From: Chitinophaga niastensis | GTDB lineage: Bacteria; Bacteroidota; Bacteroidia; Chitinophagales; Chitinophagaceae | Length of the DNA: 64,000 nt | Direction: 5' to 3' | NCBI RefSeq assembly: GCF_003014755.1 | Contig: NZ_PYAW01000005.1 | Span: 242,320-306,319, forward strand | Notes under the pieces: generated by a model | Database searches by the model: none | Seen by the model: only the letters and a program-made list of their open reading frames with translations | What the model was told of the DNA's origin: nothing | Part shown: piece by piece, positions 17,546 through 26,614 of the stretch | Numbering within the stretch: the stretch's first letter is position 1 | How the letters are laid out: each line of letters begins with the position of its first letter | Made by a program: the position numbers and the translations under genes

Positions 17546-18113
17546 CATCTAATCCATACAGTAATGATAAGGCTTCCGGTAAACTGAATTTTGCTTTCTT
17601 CATTTTATTCTCATTCACATTAATGGCATACCGGTGTGCACCTACAAAATTGGCCTGCGTGAGGTCTGTGTCTGAAAAGCGGGCACCTGCCAGATCGGTG
17701 CCTTCAAAATTACTCAATGATAAATTACAGGCCGTAAAGTCTACTTCATCTGCCTGACAATTTATAAATATTCCTTTCTTCAGATTTTTACCGGAAAAGC
17801 TGCTGTAACTTAAACGACTGTCGTGAAAAGCAACGGTGAGCGGATTGTTGGCGTTATGCCAGGAAATGCCAATGGCTTTGCTGTATTGAAGGACAACGCG
17901 ACTGAAAGCGGTTTGTTTAAGTTGTATCAACGACAGGTCACATTCTTCAAAAGTACATTTATCAAATACACAATCAATAAAAATACATTCTTTCAGACTG
18001 CATTTATAAAAGTGGCAATCAAAAAACTCTCTGCCGGCAATGGTTTTACCTTCCCATATAATGTTTTCAAATTTTTTGTGTTCATGTGTGAGGTCCTGAT
18101 CGTATGCTGCCAT
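17529..18113 (-). CDS. Pentapeptide-repeat protein
   Basis: I start at the ATG at 18113 (MAAYDQDLTHEHKKFEN); an in-frame ATG at 18152 would add 13 unconserved residues. The protein is ~194 aa of A(D/N)LxX-like repeats, e.g. CSLKECIFIDCVFDKCTFEECDL, then SNFEGTDLAGARFSDTDLTQANF, giving a right-handed quadrilateral beta-helix. It is close to the Qnr/McbG-like stand-alone pentapeptide proteins in length, but no gyrase-protection function can be asserted. The stop codon overlaps the duplicated promoter block. Confidence 0.88.
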   Translation of the reverse strand: MAAYDQDLTHEHKKFENIIWEGKTIAGREFFDCHFYKCSLKECIFIDCVFDKCTFEECDLSLIQLKQTAFSRVVLQYSKAIGISWHNANNPLTVAFHDSRLSYSSFSGKNLKKGIFINCQADEVDFTACNLSLSNFEGTDLAGARFSDTDLTQANFVGAHRYAINVNENKMKKAKFSLPEALSLLYGLDVEIVE

Positions 18114-18182
18114 TGTTGAAAAAGTATTGCGGGTAATGCACAAAGATAACATTCTTCCGCGCTGGAAAACCCTGGTGTTTTA

Positions 18183-19250
18183 TTACTTATCCTTCACGCA
18201 GCGGAACCCGATATGCGAAGCCCCCGAATCATGCGCAGTGCCTCTCCTGGCACTTGGGCGGTAATTCACGCAATAGTCGTTGGAACAAAGGAAAGAACCT
18301 CCTTTGGTTACACGTTGCATGGCGTAAGGATCGTCCGGATCGTATGTTTTCGTAGGACCGGTGGGATTAGCTGTTACCTTTTTAGTATCCATCTTTTTAT
18401 ATTCATTTGCATCGTACCAGTCGGCGGTCCATTCCCATACGTTGCCAATCATATCATATAAGCCGTAGCCGTTGGCAGGAAAACTTCCTACGGGTGCGGT
18501 GCCGGCAAAGCCATCTTCTTTGGTGTCTTTATCAGGAAAATGCCCCTGGAAGGTATTGGCCATAAAATGATGTTGTGGTGTAAAGTCATCTCCCCATGCG
18601 TAACGTTTTTCGGCTACGCCGCCACGCGCTGCATATTCCCATTCTGCTTCTGTTGGTAATCGTTTCCCAGCCCATTTGGCATAGGCATTGGCATCTTCCC
18701 AGGCTACCTGTACCACAGGATGATTCCATCGCCCGTTCAGGTTGCTGCCAGGCCCTTCCGGATGTTGCCAATCGGCTCCCGGCACCCATTTCCACCAGCC
18801 GCCGATATTGTCTGTTTTTACCGGATGCGAAGGCGGAATAAATACCATGGAGCCTGGTATCAACTCATCATCCGGTGGGGCAGGGGTACCGGGAGGTAAT
18901 TGTTGTTTCAGTTCTTCCCATTCAGGTTTACGCTCTGCTATCGTTTTATACCCGGTTGCTTCCACAAACTCCTTGAATTGTTTGTTGGTTACTTCTGTAG
19001 CATCCATATAAAACCCTTTTACCTGTACAGGATGTGCAGGTTGTTCGGGTGCATAAGACTGCGCTTCATTGGTGCCCATCTGGAAGCTGCCGCCGTCAAT
19101 AGCTGTCATACCCGCCGGTACAGTGCCAACGATGGCTACTCCTGCGGCTCCAATAGATTCGGTGTTGTTGGTAGCATTACTATTGTTGCAAGCGCTGAAT
19201 ACTACCGCTATAGCTGGTAGCAGCAAAAATCTACAAGGCATAATTTTCAT
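18183..19250 (-). CDS. Formylglycine-generating enzyme family lipoprotein (SUMF1/FGE)
   Basis: A 355-aa protein with a lipoprotein signal (LLLPAIAVVFSAC) and one FGE-sulfatase domain: GGSFQMGTNEA, GFYMDATEVTNKQFKEFVEA, HPVVQVAWEDANAYAKWAG, RLPTEAEWEYAARGG, GNVWEWTADWYDANEYK and GGSFLCSNDYCVNYRPSARR. Both copper-binding active-site cysteines are present (C-S-N-D-Y-C), so it may be a true sulfatase-activating oxidase, unlike many Bacteroidota paralogues. No sulfatase is encoded in the window. It appears to be a single-gene unit. Confidence 0.9.
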   Translation of the reverse strand: MKIMPCRFLLLPAIAVVFSACNNSNATNNTESIGAAGVAIVGTVPAGMTAIDGGSFQMGTNEAQSYAPEQPAHPVQVKGFYMDATEVTNKQFKEFVEATGYKTIAERKPEWEELKQQLPPGTPAPPDDELIPGSMVFIPPSHPVKTDNIGGWWKWVPGADWQHPEGPGSNLNGRWNHPVVQVAWEDANAYAKWAGKRLPTEAEWEYAARGGVAEKRYAWGDDFTPQHHFMANTFQGHFPDKDTKEDGFAGTAPVGSFPANGYGLYDMIGNVWEWTADWYDANEYKKMDTKKVTANPTGPTKTYDPDDPYAMQRVTKGGSFLCSNDYCVNYRPSARRGTAHDSGASHIGFRCVKDK

Positions 19251-19504
19251 TTTAATAGATAGTTTTCAATCATATTTTGTGTTAGTGAGTAGTCATCCGT
19301 GTTCAGTAATTTTATTCAGGTGGGAATGCCCTGTCAGGATGATGCAGTTGTAAATGCTTAGGAGAGATGTGTTGCTATTTGGGTTAACAGGTCAGCAGCA
19401 TAGTTTGTTCAAAATAATTAAGCGCGTTTTGCGTATTATACCCTCTTTAAGGGCCGATCTACCTTAAAGATTTGTCTGTATCTTTACTCCGCCGCAGGAG
19501 TACA

Positions 19505-20623
19505 ATGGAGAACAAAACAAACAGCATACAACGAAAAATTATTCATATAGATATGGATGCCTTTTATGCATCCGTGGAGCAGCGTGATAATCCTATGTAC
19601 CGGGGCAAAGCCATTGCAGTAGGAGGTTCTCCGGAAGGCCGTGGTGGCGTGGTGGCAACAGCCAGCTATGAAGCGCGCAAATTTGGTGTTCGTTCTGCGA
19701 TGCCTTCCAAACGTGCCTTACAACTGTGTCCGGAGCTGCTTTTTGTTCGTCCGCGCTTTGATGCATACAAAGAAGTTTCGCGGCATATTCGTGAAATATT
19801 TGGGCGCTATACGGATCTCATTGAACCATTGTCGCTCGATGAAGCCTACCTTGATGTAACAGCAGATAAACAAAACATTGGCTCAGCCATTGAAATAGCG
19901 AAACTCATCAAACAGGCTATCAGAGAGGAGTTGCAGCTAACTGCGTCTGCCGGGGTATCTATTAATAAATTTGTAGCTAAAATAGCATCTGATCTCAATA
20001 AACCGGATGGCCTCACTTTCATCGGTCCTTCTTCCATTGAGTCATTTATGGAGCAGCTTCCCGTAGAGAAATTTCATGGTGTAGGTAAAGTCACCGCAGA
20101 TAAAATGAAAAAGATGGGACTCTTCACTGGTGCGGATCTCAAGAAATTATCTGAGCAGGAACTGAAAAACCATTTCGGTAAAGCAGGTACTTTTTATTAC
20201 AGGATAGTGCGTGGTATTGATGACCGTGAAGTGCAGCCACACCGCGAAACAAAATCACTCGGGGCAGAAGATACCTTCCCTTACGATCTGACACTGGTAG
20301 CGGATATGGAGATAGAACTGGAAAAGATTGCAAAAACAGTGTACGACCGATTGCAGCGTTATAACCTGAAAGGCCGCACCATTACACTAAAAATTAAGTA
20401 CAGCGATTTCAAACAGATTACCCGTAACCAGTCGTTCCCCTTTCCGGTGGGGGATATGGAAACCATTATAAACACTGCCAAACAATTGCTGGCCGCTACC
20501 TGGCCGGAAGATAAACGCATCCGGCTGTTGGGTATTACCTTGTCTAATTTTGGAGAAATAACACCTATCGGCGATAAACCTGACCATCCGGGGCAGCTAT
20601 CACTTTTTGATTTTGAGGAATAA
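19505..20623 (+). CDS. dinB: DNA polymerase IV (Y family)
   Basis: I chose the ATG at 19505 (MENKTNSIQRKIIHIDMDAF); the upstream in-frame ATG at 19472 adds an unlikely SVSLLRRRST stretch. The ~372-aa product has the catalytic motifs IHIDMDAFYASVEQRDNP and SLDEAYLDVT, the steric-gate region, a helix-hairpin-helix (GKVTADKMKKMGL), the little-finger domain (KSLGAEDTFPYDL) and a C-terminal beta-clamp binding peptide QLSLFDF. It is translesion, error-prone polymerase. No LexA-like site was seen upstream. Confidence 0.95.
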   Translation: MENKTNSIQRKIIHIDMDAFYASVEQRDNPMYRGKAIAVGGSPEGRGGVVATASYEARKFGVRSAMPSKRALQLCPELLFVRPRFDAYKEVSRHIREIFGRYTDLIEPLSLDEAYLDVTADKQNIGSAIEIAKLIKQAIREELQLTASAGVSINKFVAKIASDLNKPDGLTFIGPSSIESFMEQLPVEKFHGVGKVTADKMKKMGLFTGADLKKLSEQELKNHFGKAGTFYYRIVRGIDDREVQPHRETKSLGAEDTFPYDLTLVADMEIELEKIAKTVYDRLQRYNLKGRTITLKIKYSDFKQITRNQSFPFPVGDMETIINTAKQLLAATWPEDKRIRLLGITLSNFGEITPIGDKPDHPGQLSLFDFEE

Positions 20624-20787
20624 CGATGTCTTTAAGTAATATGAAGACAAAGGTTTCACTATCCGGGGTGTATCCCTGGACTCAAAAAGAACTACTGGCT
20701 CAGTGGTAAATAAGCTGAATGAGGTGCTGTAGAAGTGATTGAATTGATCGGGCGATTGCTACTTATCGTCTGGCCAATTTATCTGTG

Positions 20788-21186
20788 TTATGCATTACGC
20801 CAGAACCCGGGTAAATCAATCTCTGTTTCAATTTCCTCGCTTCTTTGCCGGATCAGGTCTTTAACATTTTCGTGCAGATCCTGGTGTTCTTCCCAGAAAG
20901 GGGTTGGTACATCCAGCACGTTTTTAAGCAGGTCGCCCGGATATAATCCGGCTTCTACTAAAACATTGTCTTTTAAGATCTCAACAGCTAAAGGCACGAG
21001 GTAGGTAGGGTTAAATGATTGTCCGATTAACACCCGAAGCTCACTTGCGGTTAACTTTACTACCGGTACTTTGCTTAAGGCTATACATTTTTTAATCAGT
21101 CCTGAATCCTCTTCTGTAGCCGTTCCCCAACTCTTATTCTCCAATTGCTCTAAAGATTTATATCTCCAGATATCTTTCTTATTCAT
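20788..21186 (-). CDS. CdiI_2-like contact-dependent inhibition immunity protein (orphan)
   Basis: A 132-aa cytoplasmic protein resembling the CDI immunity family CdiI_2: an N-terminal YKSLEQLENKSWG, then LIKKCIALSKVPVVKLTASELRVLIGQ, YLVPLAVEILKDN, and GDLLKNVL, with a charged C-terminal helix. Immunity proteins bind and neutralise a cognate toxin. No toxin, RHS or two-partner secretion gene is visible nearby, so it is an orphan that could protect against neighbours. Family assignment is from remembered pattern only. Confidence 0.65.
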   Translation of the reverse strand: MNKKDIWRYKSLEQLENKSWGTATEEDSGLIKKCIALSKVPVVKLTASELRVLIGQSFNPTYLVPLAVEILKDNVLVEAGLYPGDLLKNVLDVPTPFWEEHQDLHENVKDLIRQRSEEIETEIDLPGFWRNA

Positions 21187-21581
21187 AAAACTGTGTCTCG
21201 CTTTTCTTTCAATTATTATACAAAATTATGAAGATGATTCCCAAACGCGCAATTTTTTTCTTTTTGATGGTGCTCATCTGCCAGATTTCTGCGGAGTAGT
21301 GCAGGTTTTGCGGTAGCCGGTCAGCGCCGACGGTTATAGGAAACCAGGATCAACAAGGATAAATATAAGGAAAATAGTTGAGGGACAAATAATTTTTTGC
21401 AATCTTAACATGCTGACCCTTGAACAAATATCTTATATGGTTTTAAAAAATAGTATGAGAATCGTATTATCCTTGCATGTATAGCTGAAAGAGGGAATCC
21501 GGTGCAGTGGCGTTTATACCAACAATATTATCTTCCGGAAATTCATGCGTAAGCTTAATTTTCTGGAGAAAATAAGTAAAT
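21187..21581. other. Gene-poor intergenic region with cobalamin-riboswitch-like fragment
   Basis: About 395 bases without a convincing gene. It contains, near 21490-21510, GAGGGAATCCGGTGCA, which matches the conserved core seen in cobalamin riboswitches. The companion strands (CCGGAGCTG...CCCGCAAC-like) and a downstream vitamin B12 gene are lacking. Otherwise I see only AT-rich sequence. Confidence 0.3.
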
Positions 21582-21617
21582 AAAAAAGTCCTCTGGCAAT
21601 AGCCGGAGGACTTTTTT
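21582..21617 (-). terminator. Bidirectional terminator hairpin
   Basis: AAAAAAGTCCTC-T-GGC, loop AAT(A), GCC-G-GAGGACTTTTTT: a G/C-rich stem flanked by A and T runs, functional on either strand. It lies 24 bases past the stop of the minus-strand gene ending at 21641. Confidence 0.88.
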
Positions 21618-21640
21618 GGATAAACTTTAACAGGGGTACA

Positions 21641-21952
21641 CTATGCTGCTGAGTTGTATTTTGGTAACACCAGCTTTTTTACAATCATATGTGCTGTAGC
21701 AGATAATATCAGCGCCAATACTATCAGCAGGGCTGATTTGGCGGGTGTATCAAATACATCGATAACACTGGAAACTGATTTTCCTGCATACATGATCGTG
21801 ATCCCACAAGCAATGATGCCGGTAATCCATAAGGTGATGTGCGACCAGAGATATTTCTGTTTTTGAAAACCTTTCTTTCCGAAAGAAGTGAACAGGAGAT
21901 AGACATGTGCTACAAAGAACAACAGGGCAATAATTGATAGGGTTGTGAGCAT
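21641..21952 (-). CDS. Small integral membrane protein of unknown function
   Basis: 103 aa with three hydrophobic segments: MLTTLSIIALLFFVAHVYLL, LWITGIIACGITIMYAG and ALLIVLALILSATAHMIV, separated by short basic loops (GKKGFQKQKY; KKLVLPKY). No family is recognised. It is followed by a good terminator and is separated by 93 bases from the oxidoreductase start-side neighbour, so it is probably its own unit. Coding potential is supported by the hydrophobic pattern and terminator placement. Confidence 0.7.
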   Translation of the reverse strand: MLTTLSIIALLFFVAHVYLLFTSFGKKGFQKQKYLWSHITLWITGIIACGITIMYAGKSVSSVIDVFDTPAKSALLIVLALILSATAHMIVKKLVLPKYNSAA

Positions 21953-22045
21953 TCCGGTTAATTTAGGTTGTGGAAAAATGGTCTATATAACCAATATACT
22001 ACTTCCTTTTTATTTGTGCAACAGGCTGCTATCAGAAAAAGCTGT

Positions 22046-22951
22046 TTATCCAAATGCCGCGGCAACCAGCTCCCGGTTGATGGTGGCTGCTGCCGCTGTA
22101 CCTGCTGCTACTGCGACAGACAAGGACCGGGAAGGGGTAGTAGTATCACCGGCGGCAAACACACCCGGCACGCTGGTTTGCTGAGAAAGGTTTACTTCAA
22201 TATGGCCTGTTGCTGTAAGTTGGCATCCCAAAGTTTCCGGAATAGTACAATGCTGACGGAAGGGTGGTCTTGCATACAAGACATTAATAGATTGCCAGGT
22301 ACCATCTTTAAAAATCAGCTGATGAATTCGTCCCTGTACCTGTGTTATTTCAAGTATTTCTTTATCGTTAACGGCTATACGATTTGCAGATATTTTTTCC
22401 AATTGCTCAGCAGGCAGTGTAGCAATACCGTTGGTAAAGAGTGTGAGTGCCTTGGTCCAGTTGCTGATTAGCCGGGCAAATTCAAATGCCACCTCACCGT
22501 TGGCCAGAATGCCAGTGGGTGTATTGCGCACTTCATAGCCATGGCAGTAAGGGCAATGTAATACAGAGATGCCCCAGCTTTCAGCAAATCCTTTTATGGC
22601 TGGCATTTCATCTACTACGCCGGTGGCAAATAATAACTTTTTAGCCTGGAAATGTTCGCCGGCAGCGGTTTCTATGTGAAAACCTTCCTCGTTGGCCTGC
22701 CCTTTTATGGCAATTCCCTTTTTAAAATGCACCGTAGCATACAGTTGTACTTCCGCTCTGGCAGTAGCTGCAATGGCGGCGGGAGTTGCTCCATCATGTG
22801 TAAGAAAGTTGTGGGAATGCGGTGTTTGCCGGTTGCAGGGTGCACCGCTGTCGAGTACCAATACCTGTTTGAGCGCACGGCCCAGGCCAAGGGCAGCCGA
22901 TAAGCCGGCATAGCTGCCTCCTATAATGATAACGTCGTATGATGTGGTCAT
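22046..22951 (-). CDS. Thioredoxin-reductase-like FAD/NAD(P) oxidoreductase
   Basis: Start taken at the ATG at 22951 (MTTSYDVIIIGGSYAGLSA), placing the Rossmann motif at the N-terminus; 13 extra codons upstream look untranslated. ~301 aa, the thioredoxin reductase length. A redox pair is present in HCPYCHGYEVR, the FAD-binding GVFAAGDTTTPS lies near the C-terminus, and the NAD(P) domain lies between. The HCPYCHGYE variant belongs to the low-molecular-weight-substrate branch related to gliotoxin/holomycin dithiol oxidases and AhpF-like proteins, so thioredoxin itself may not be the partner. The substrate is unknown. Confidence 0.85.
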   Translation of the reverse strand: MTTSYDVIIIGGSYAGLSAALGLGRALKQVLVLDSGAPCNRQTPHSHNFLTHDGATPAAIAATARAEVQLYATVHFKKGIAIKGQANEEGFHIETAAGEHFQAKKLLFATGVVDEMPAIKGFAESWGISVLHCPYCHGYEVRNTPTGILANGEVAFEFARLISNWTKALTLFTNGIATLPAEQLEKISANRIAVNDKEILEITQVQGRIHQLIFKDGTWQSINVLYARPPFRQHCTIPETLGCQLTATGHIEVNLSQQTSVPGVFAAGDTTTPSRSLSVAVAAGTAAAATINRELVAAAFG

Positions 22952-23042
22952 AAATAATGTATTCCGGCAAATGTAATTATTTTGCAACATTGTTGCAAAA
23001 TAAAAATATCACTGAGGGGGTATTTATCTCCAGATAAAAATA

Positions 23043-23879
23043 TTAAAGTGATAGACCTGCCTTTGCCCGGATCTGGGATATATGTTCTGCAATCATATGC
23101 AGGCGGTAATAATATTTCTCAAAAATATCATCATACATGCGATGCCGGTTTTCCAGAAAGGCATTCAGTGCTTCATAGATAAACTCTTCGAAAGTATTGT
23201 GTGCACTCACTTTGATCACGCATTCAAACACCGGTTCCATACTGGTAGCAAATTTTGTTTTTATCTGTATATCTTCCATAGAGGTGATCATGATCTTATA
23301 TAAATTAGGTGCTTTCGCAAAAGGCACATAATGGATAGCAGTAAATCCGTCTTCATCATACACATATTTATTCACCTCTTCAGCCAGCAGAAACTGTATC
23401 ACCTCGCGATTATTGTTATGCCGCGTAGCTAATAGCAGCGGGGTGTCCAGGCTATCCAGTACAAAATTAAAATGGATATTATGCTCAATGAGGATCAGCA
23501 GTATGTCTGTGATAGCTGCCAGGCGGTGATGTTTGAAAATGTACGCTACTGCAAAAAGATAATCCGGACTATCAATAATGAGTTGTGCACCTTTCTGTAG
23601 CGCATAGTGAACAGCCTGTGGTTTGTTGGCACCCACGGCACAAAAAATAATCGGTATAATATCTTCTTTCTTATAATGAATATCCGCTCCACCTTCTTCT
23701 ATCAACAGTTCTGCTGCCTGAAAAAATATTTCCTGGTACTCGAGTAAATCGCAAAGCAATTCGGACCGTTCCATCACCGTAAACAATGATAAATTAAATC
23801 GGATGTAGGTGATGATTTCGTCAGGATCCTGACTGGTTCTCAGTTTGCGCTTTAAGTCGTACAGAGAAATTTTTTGCAT
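23043..23879 (-). CDS. Ankyrin-repeat protein
   Basis: 278 aa, no signal peptide. Degenerate ankyrin repeats span ~60-200: FCAVGANKPQAVHYALQKGA, TPLLLATRHNNNREVIQFLL, and GFTAIHYVPFAKAPNLYKIM. The N-terminal (ISLYDLKRKLRTSQDPDEII) and C-terminal helical regions are not recognised. It likely acts as a cytoplasmic protein-binding scaffold. It is followed at 23973 by a separate ABC exporter gene on the same strand. Confidence 0.8.
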   Translation of the reverse strand: MQKISLYDLKRKLRTSQDPDEIITYIRFNLSLFTVMERSELLCDLLEYQEIFFQAAELLIEEGGADIHYKKEDIIPIIFCAVGANKPQAVHYALQKGAQLIIDSPDYLFAVAYIFKHHRLAAITDILLILIEHNIHFNFVLDSLDTPLLLATRHNNNREVIQFLLAEEVNKYVYDEDGFTAIHYVPFAKAPNLYKIMITSMEDIQIKTKFATSMEPVFECVIKVSAHNTFEEFIYEALNAFLENRHRMYDDIFEKYYYRLHMIAEHISQIRAKAGLSL

Positions 23880-23972
23880 ATAGCTTCATAGTATAATAGT
23901 ATCAGGTGGGAGAGAACCATTCCATAGGATGAAAATGTGGTTACAATGATAATGCAATATTAGTTAAAAAAG

Positions 23973-25733
23973 TTATTTGTTTTCCTGGTGTTTCCATAGC
24001 TCCTGAAACGCAGGACTATTGGCACGTAGGTAATGAAAAGTGCCTTCTGCAACAATACGACCCTGGTGTAATACATAAATGTAATCGAACCGGGGCAACA
24101 GGTGCAGCCGGTGCATAGAAGAAATAATAGCTTTGTCTGCAAATGTGCGGAACATTTTTTCGTAGATCATAGATTCCGTTTTGGGATCTACACTACTGGT
24201 AGGCTCATCCAGCAATAACACCTGGCTATCGCGCGCAGCCAGTATCCCCCGGGCGAGTGCCAGCCGCTGTTTCTGGCCACCAGATAAATTCACGCCTTTC
24301 TCCCGGATATCTGATTCCAGTCCTTGTGGCAGCATCTCTACTACTTCGGAAAAGTGTGCGCTGTTACATACGTCCAGAATTTCCTCCGGCGAAAAAGGCA
24401 ATCCCAGCGTAACATTATAAGCGATAGTGTTCTCAAATATTTCCGGTTCCTGTGGAAAGAGCGTGACAGTTTCATTGAGGGTAGCTAACGGTAACGGATA
24501 TCCGTCTACCAAAAAGGAGGTGCTTTGTTCCGGTTCGTATAGTCCGCGTAAAATAGCCAGCAACGTGCTTTTGCCGCTGCCACTTTCGCCAATGAGCGCT
24601 ATCTTTTTTCCTTTGCCTATCTGCACATGCAACTGATGTAAACTTTGCGGGGCATATTCTCCATCGTATTCCGCGAGGTGTGAAAAGCTGAGTTCTTTGA
24701 GCTCAATCATTTGCCAGGAAGCGGGGAGGTCTGGTGCCGCATCGGCGCGGTGATGCTGTGTATAGGCCTCGCTGATATTACTGGCGGTTTCTACGGAGGT
24801 ATTGTATTGCACTACATCTGTATACTGCCAGGCTACATCGTGAAACACACTGGTGAACTGGTTTACATAGCCCAGTAAGGTAATGAGCCCTGCTACATAA
24901 AATATTTCTCCCGGCACCCAATGCTGGAAAATATAACCCACAGCAATTACACAATAGATAAGTGTTACCATTATATCTGCTACAAACCATTTCCACTCAT
25001 TGATCACGGTATTTTTGCGGAAAGGATGCCAGATACGCTGCACTTTCGATAGCAAACCGTTTTCCATGCTCTTTTCCAGTCGCAGCGTAATAACGGTCAT
25101 GATATTCGAAAGGCTATCAAACAGTGTAGCAGATACTACGTGTTCGCGTTCGTTGATCTCATCCAGTGTTTTGATGAAAGGTTTATCAAACCGCAATACC
25201 ATCCAAATACAAACTACGCCCAATGCAATACCGATGCCACCATACAAAGGAGAAAAATACAACATGGCGATCATCGAAAACAATAGTTTGCAGATGGCGT
25301 GTAAGTACATAAAGCCATGCTCAAAAAAACCTTTCAGGGCTTCATAAGCTTTGCGGATGCGGTTAATGACGGCGCCGCTATGATTGTCCTGGTGCCATTT
25401 CACCGGCAGGTGTAACGCCTGATGGTAACGTTCCTGTAAAAAATTACGACTCAGGTTAAAAGCCAGTTGCCTTTCCATTATACGCGCAGGGCCATGGAAA
25501 CACCATTCCAGCAATTTCAGTCCAAAATAAGCGCCGGCAAAAATGAAAGTATAGCGGGGGAGGTGTGCGGAGTCTTCCTGGATCTTTCCAATAAACCAAC
25601 CAAATAATACAGGATTCAGTGAAAAGATGATATTAGCGATAAAAAACATTACGTAGATCAGCAGGTATTTTTTACGCTGCCGCCGGGCATACTTCCAGGC
25701 GGTTTTCAGTAAAGAAATATAAGGGTTTGGCAT
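23973..25733 (-). CDS. ABC exporter half-transporter (permease fused to ATPase)
   Basis: 586 aa. Residues ~20-310 hold six membrane segments of the type IV exporter fold; ~340-580 hold the nucleotide-binding domain with Walker A GESGSGKST, signature LSGGQKQRLALARG, Walker B QVLLLDEPTSS and a switch histidine (ISSMHR). The Q-loop is FPQEPEIFENTI. It would dimerise in the inner membrane; lipid, peptide or drug export cannot be distinguished. Upstream and downstream genes are unrelated. Confidence 0.93.
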   Translation of the reverse strand: MPNPYISLLKTAWKYARRQRKKYLLIYVMFFIANIIFSLNPVLFGWFIGKIQEDSAHLPRYTFIFAGAYFGLKLLEWCFHGPARIMERQLAFNLSRNFLQERYHQALHLPVKWHQDNHSGAVINRIRKAYEALKGFFEHGFMYLHAICKLLFSMIAMLYFSPLYGGIGIALGVVCIWMVLRFDKPFIKTLDEINEREHVVSATLFDSLSNIMTVITLRLEKSMENGLLSKVQRIWHPFRKNTVINEWKWFVADIMVTLIYCVIAVGYIFQHWVPGEIFYVAGLITLLGYVNQFTSVFHDVAWQYTDVVQYNTSVETASNISEAYTQHHRADAAPDLPASWQMIELKELSFSHLAEYDGEYAPQSLHQLHVQIGKGKKIALIGESGSGKSTLLAILRGLYEPEQSTSFLVDGYPLPLATLNETVTLFPQEPEIFENTIAYNVTLGLPFSPEEILDVCNSAHFSEVVEMLPQGLESDIREKGVNLSGGQKQRLALARGILAARDSQVLLLDEPTSSVDPKTESMIYEKMFRTFADKAIISSMHRLHLLPRFDYIYVLHQGRIVAEGTFHYLRANSPAFQELWKHQENK

Positions 25734-25871
25734 GGTATCCGTATTTAATCATCCAGGCATGAAAATAAGCTATTTGCTATGATTATGCATCCTTTGGCCG
25801 GGTGAACAAAAAAAGGTAGCTTTCTGTTATGGTACGATATTCGTACTCCTTTCTATGTAAAATCGCGCAAT

Positions 25872-26387
25872 ATGAAAAGTTCCTTTGTATTAAAAACAGC
25901 ATTTCTCTTTTCACTGGCGGCTATCATCTCCACCGGCCTGTTTGCACAGGAAACAAAAGCACAAAAGAAAGCAGAAAAAGCAGCTCAGATTAAATCTATG
26001 ATTGATGCCCAAAACTATGTTTTTGTGGCGCAAAATGCATTTCCTATGAGCGGGCGTATGCGGAACATCACACCGGATTATAACGTAGCCGTAACGACAG
26101 ATTCCATTGTAAGTTACCTGCCATTCTTTGGCCGGGCTTACAACGCCCCCATTGGAGAAACCAGATCGCCCCTGGATTTCAAGTCCAAATCGTTTGATTA
26201 CAAGGTTACTCCGGGCAAAAAAGATGGCTGGTCCATCACCATTAAACCCAAAGATAAGACGTCTGTGCAGTCCATGAACTTTACTGTTTCCAGCGAAGGC
26301 TATGCCTCTTTGCAGGTTACCAGTACCGACCGATCGGCTATTAGTTTTAACGGGTATGTAACGGCGCCAAAGGCGAAGAAGAAATAG
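25872..26387 (+). CDS. DUF4251 periplasmic protein
   Basis: 171 aa with a signal peptide (FLFSLAAIISTGLFAQ) and the DUF4251 pattern: charged linker KAQKKAEKAAQIKSMIDAQNY, YVFVAQNAFPMSGRMR, DSIVSYLPFFGRAYNAP and a C-terminal beta-rich lipocalin-like half (SMNFTVSSEGYASLQVTSTD). Function is unknown. A short perfect dyad GTACGATATTCGTAC lies ~30 bases upstream. The stop is four bases before the family B repeat. Confidence 0.9.
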   Translation: MKSSFVLKTAFLFSLAAIISTGLFAQETKAQKKAEKAAQIKSMIDAQNYVFVAQNAFPMSGRMRNITPDYNVAVTTDSIVSYLPFFGRAYNAPIGETRSPLDFKSKSFDYKVTPGKKDGWSITIKPKDKTSVQSMNFTVSSEGYASLQVTSTDRSAISFNGYVTAPKAKKK

Positions 26388-26390
26388 AGG

Positions 26391-26612
26391 GAATATTGTC
26401 TGAACTGTGATTTTTATGATTAATATGATTATCCTGATGAGCGAAGATTTTAGCGGATATTGTCTGAACCAGGATTTTTAAGATTGAATGGATTACCCTG
26501 ATGGGTGTTATATTGTTTATCTTGAAGATGTTGGCGATTATCTCCGCTAAAATCTTCGCTCATCAGGATAATCACAAAAATCATAATAATCACAGTTCAG
26601 ACAATATCCGCG
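26391..26612 (+). repeat. Repeat family B, copy 1 (imperfect palindrome with asymmetric core)
   Basis: Outer arms: ATATTGTCTGAACTGTGAT... with its complement ending ATCACAGTTCAGACAATAT; inner arms ATCCTGATGAGCGAAGATTT(TAGCGGA) and its complement. Between them lies a ~75-base non-palindromic core (about 26458-26530, TATTGTCTGAACCAGGATTT ... TTATCTTGAAGAT) that recurs almost unchanged in the opposite orientation at ~51986-52060. The element fills the whole space between two convergent genes. Confidence 0.85.
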
Positions 26613-26614
26613 TA

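Noticed and set aside
20625..20708. 27-codon frame (MSLSNMKTK...) after dinB
   Set aside because: Too short, no signal peptide or known motif, and no promoter; could be a relic but cannot be supported.
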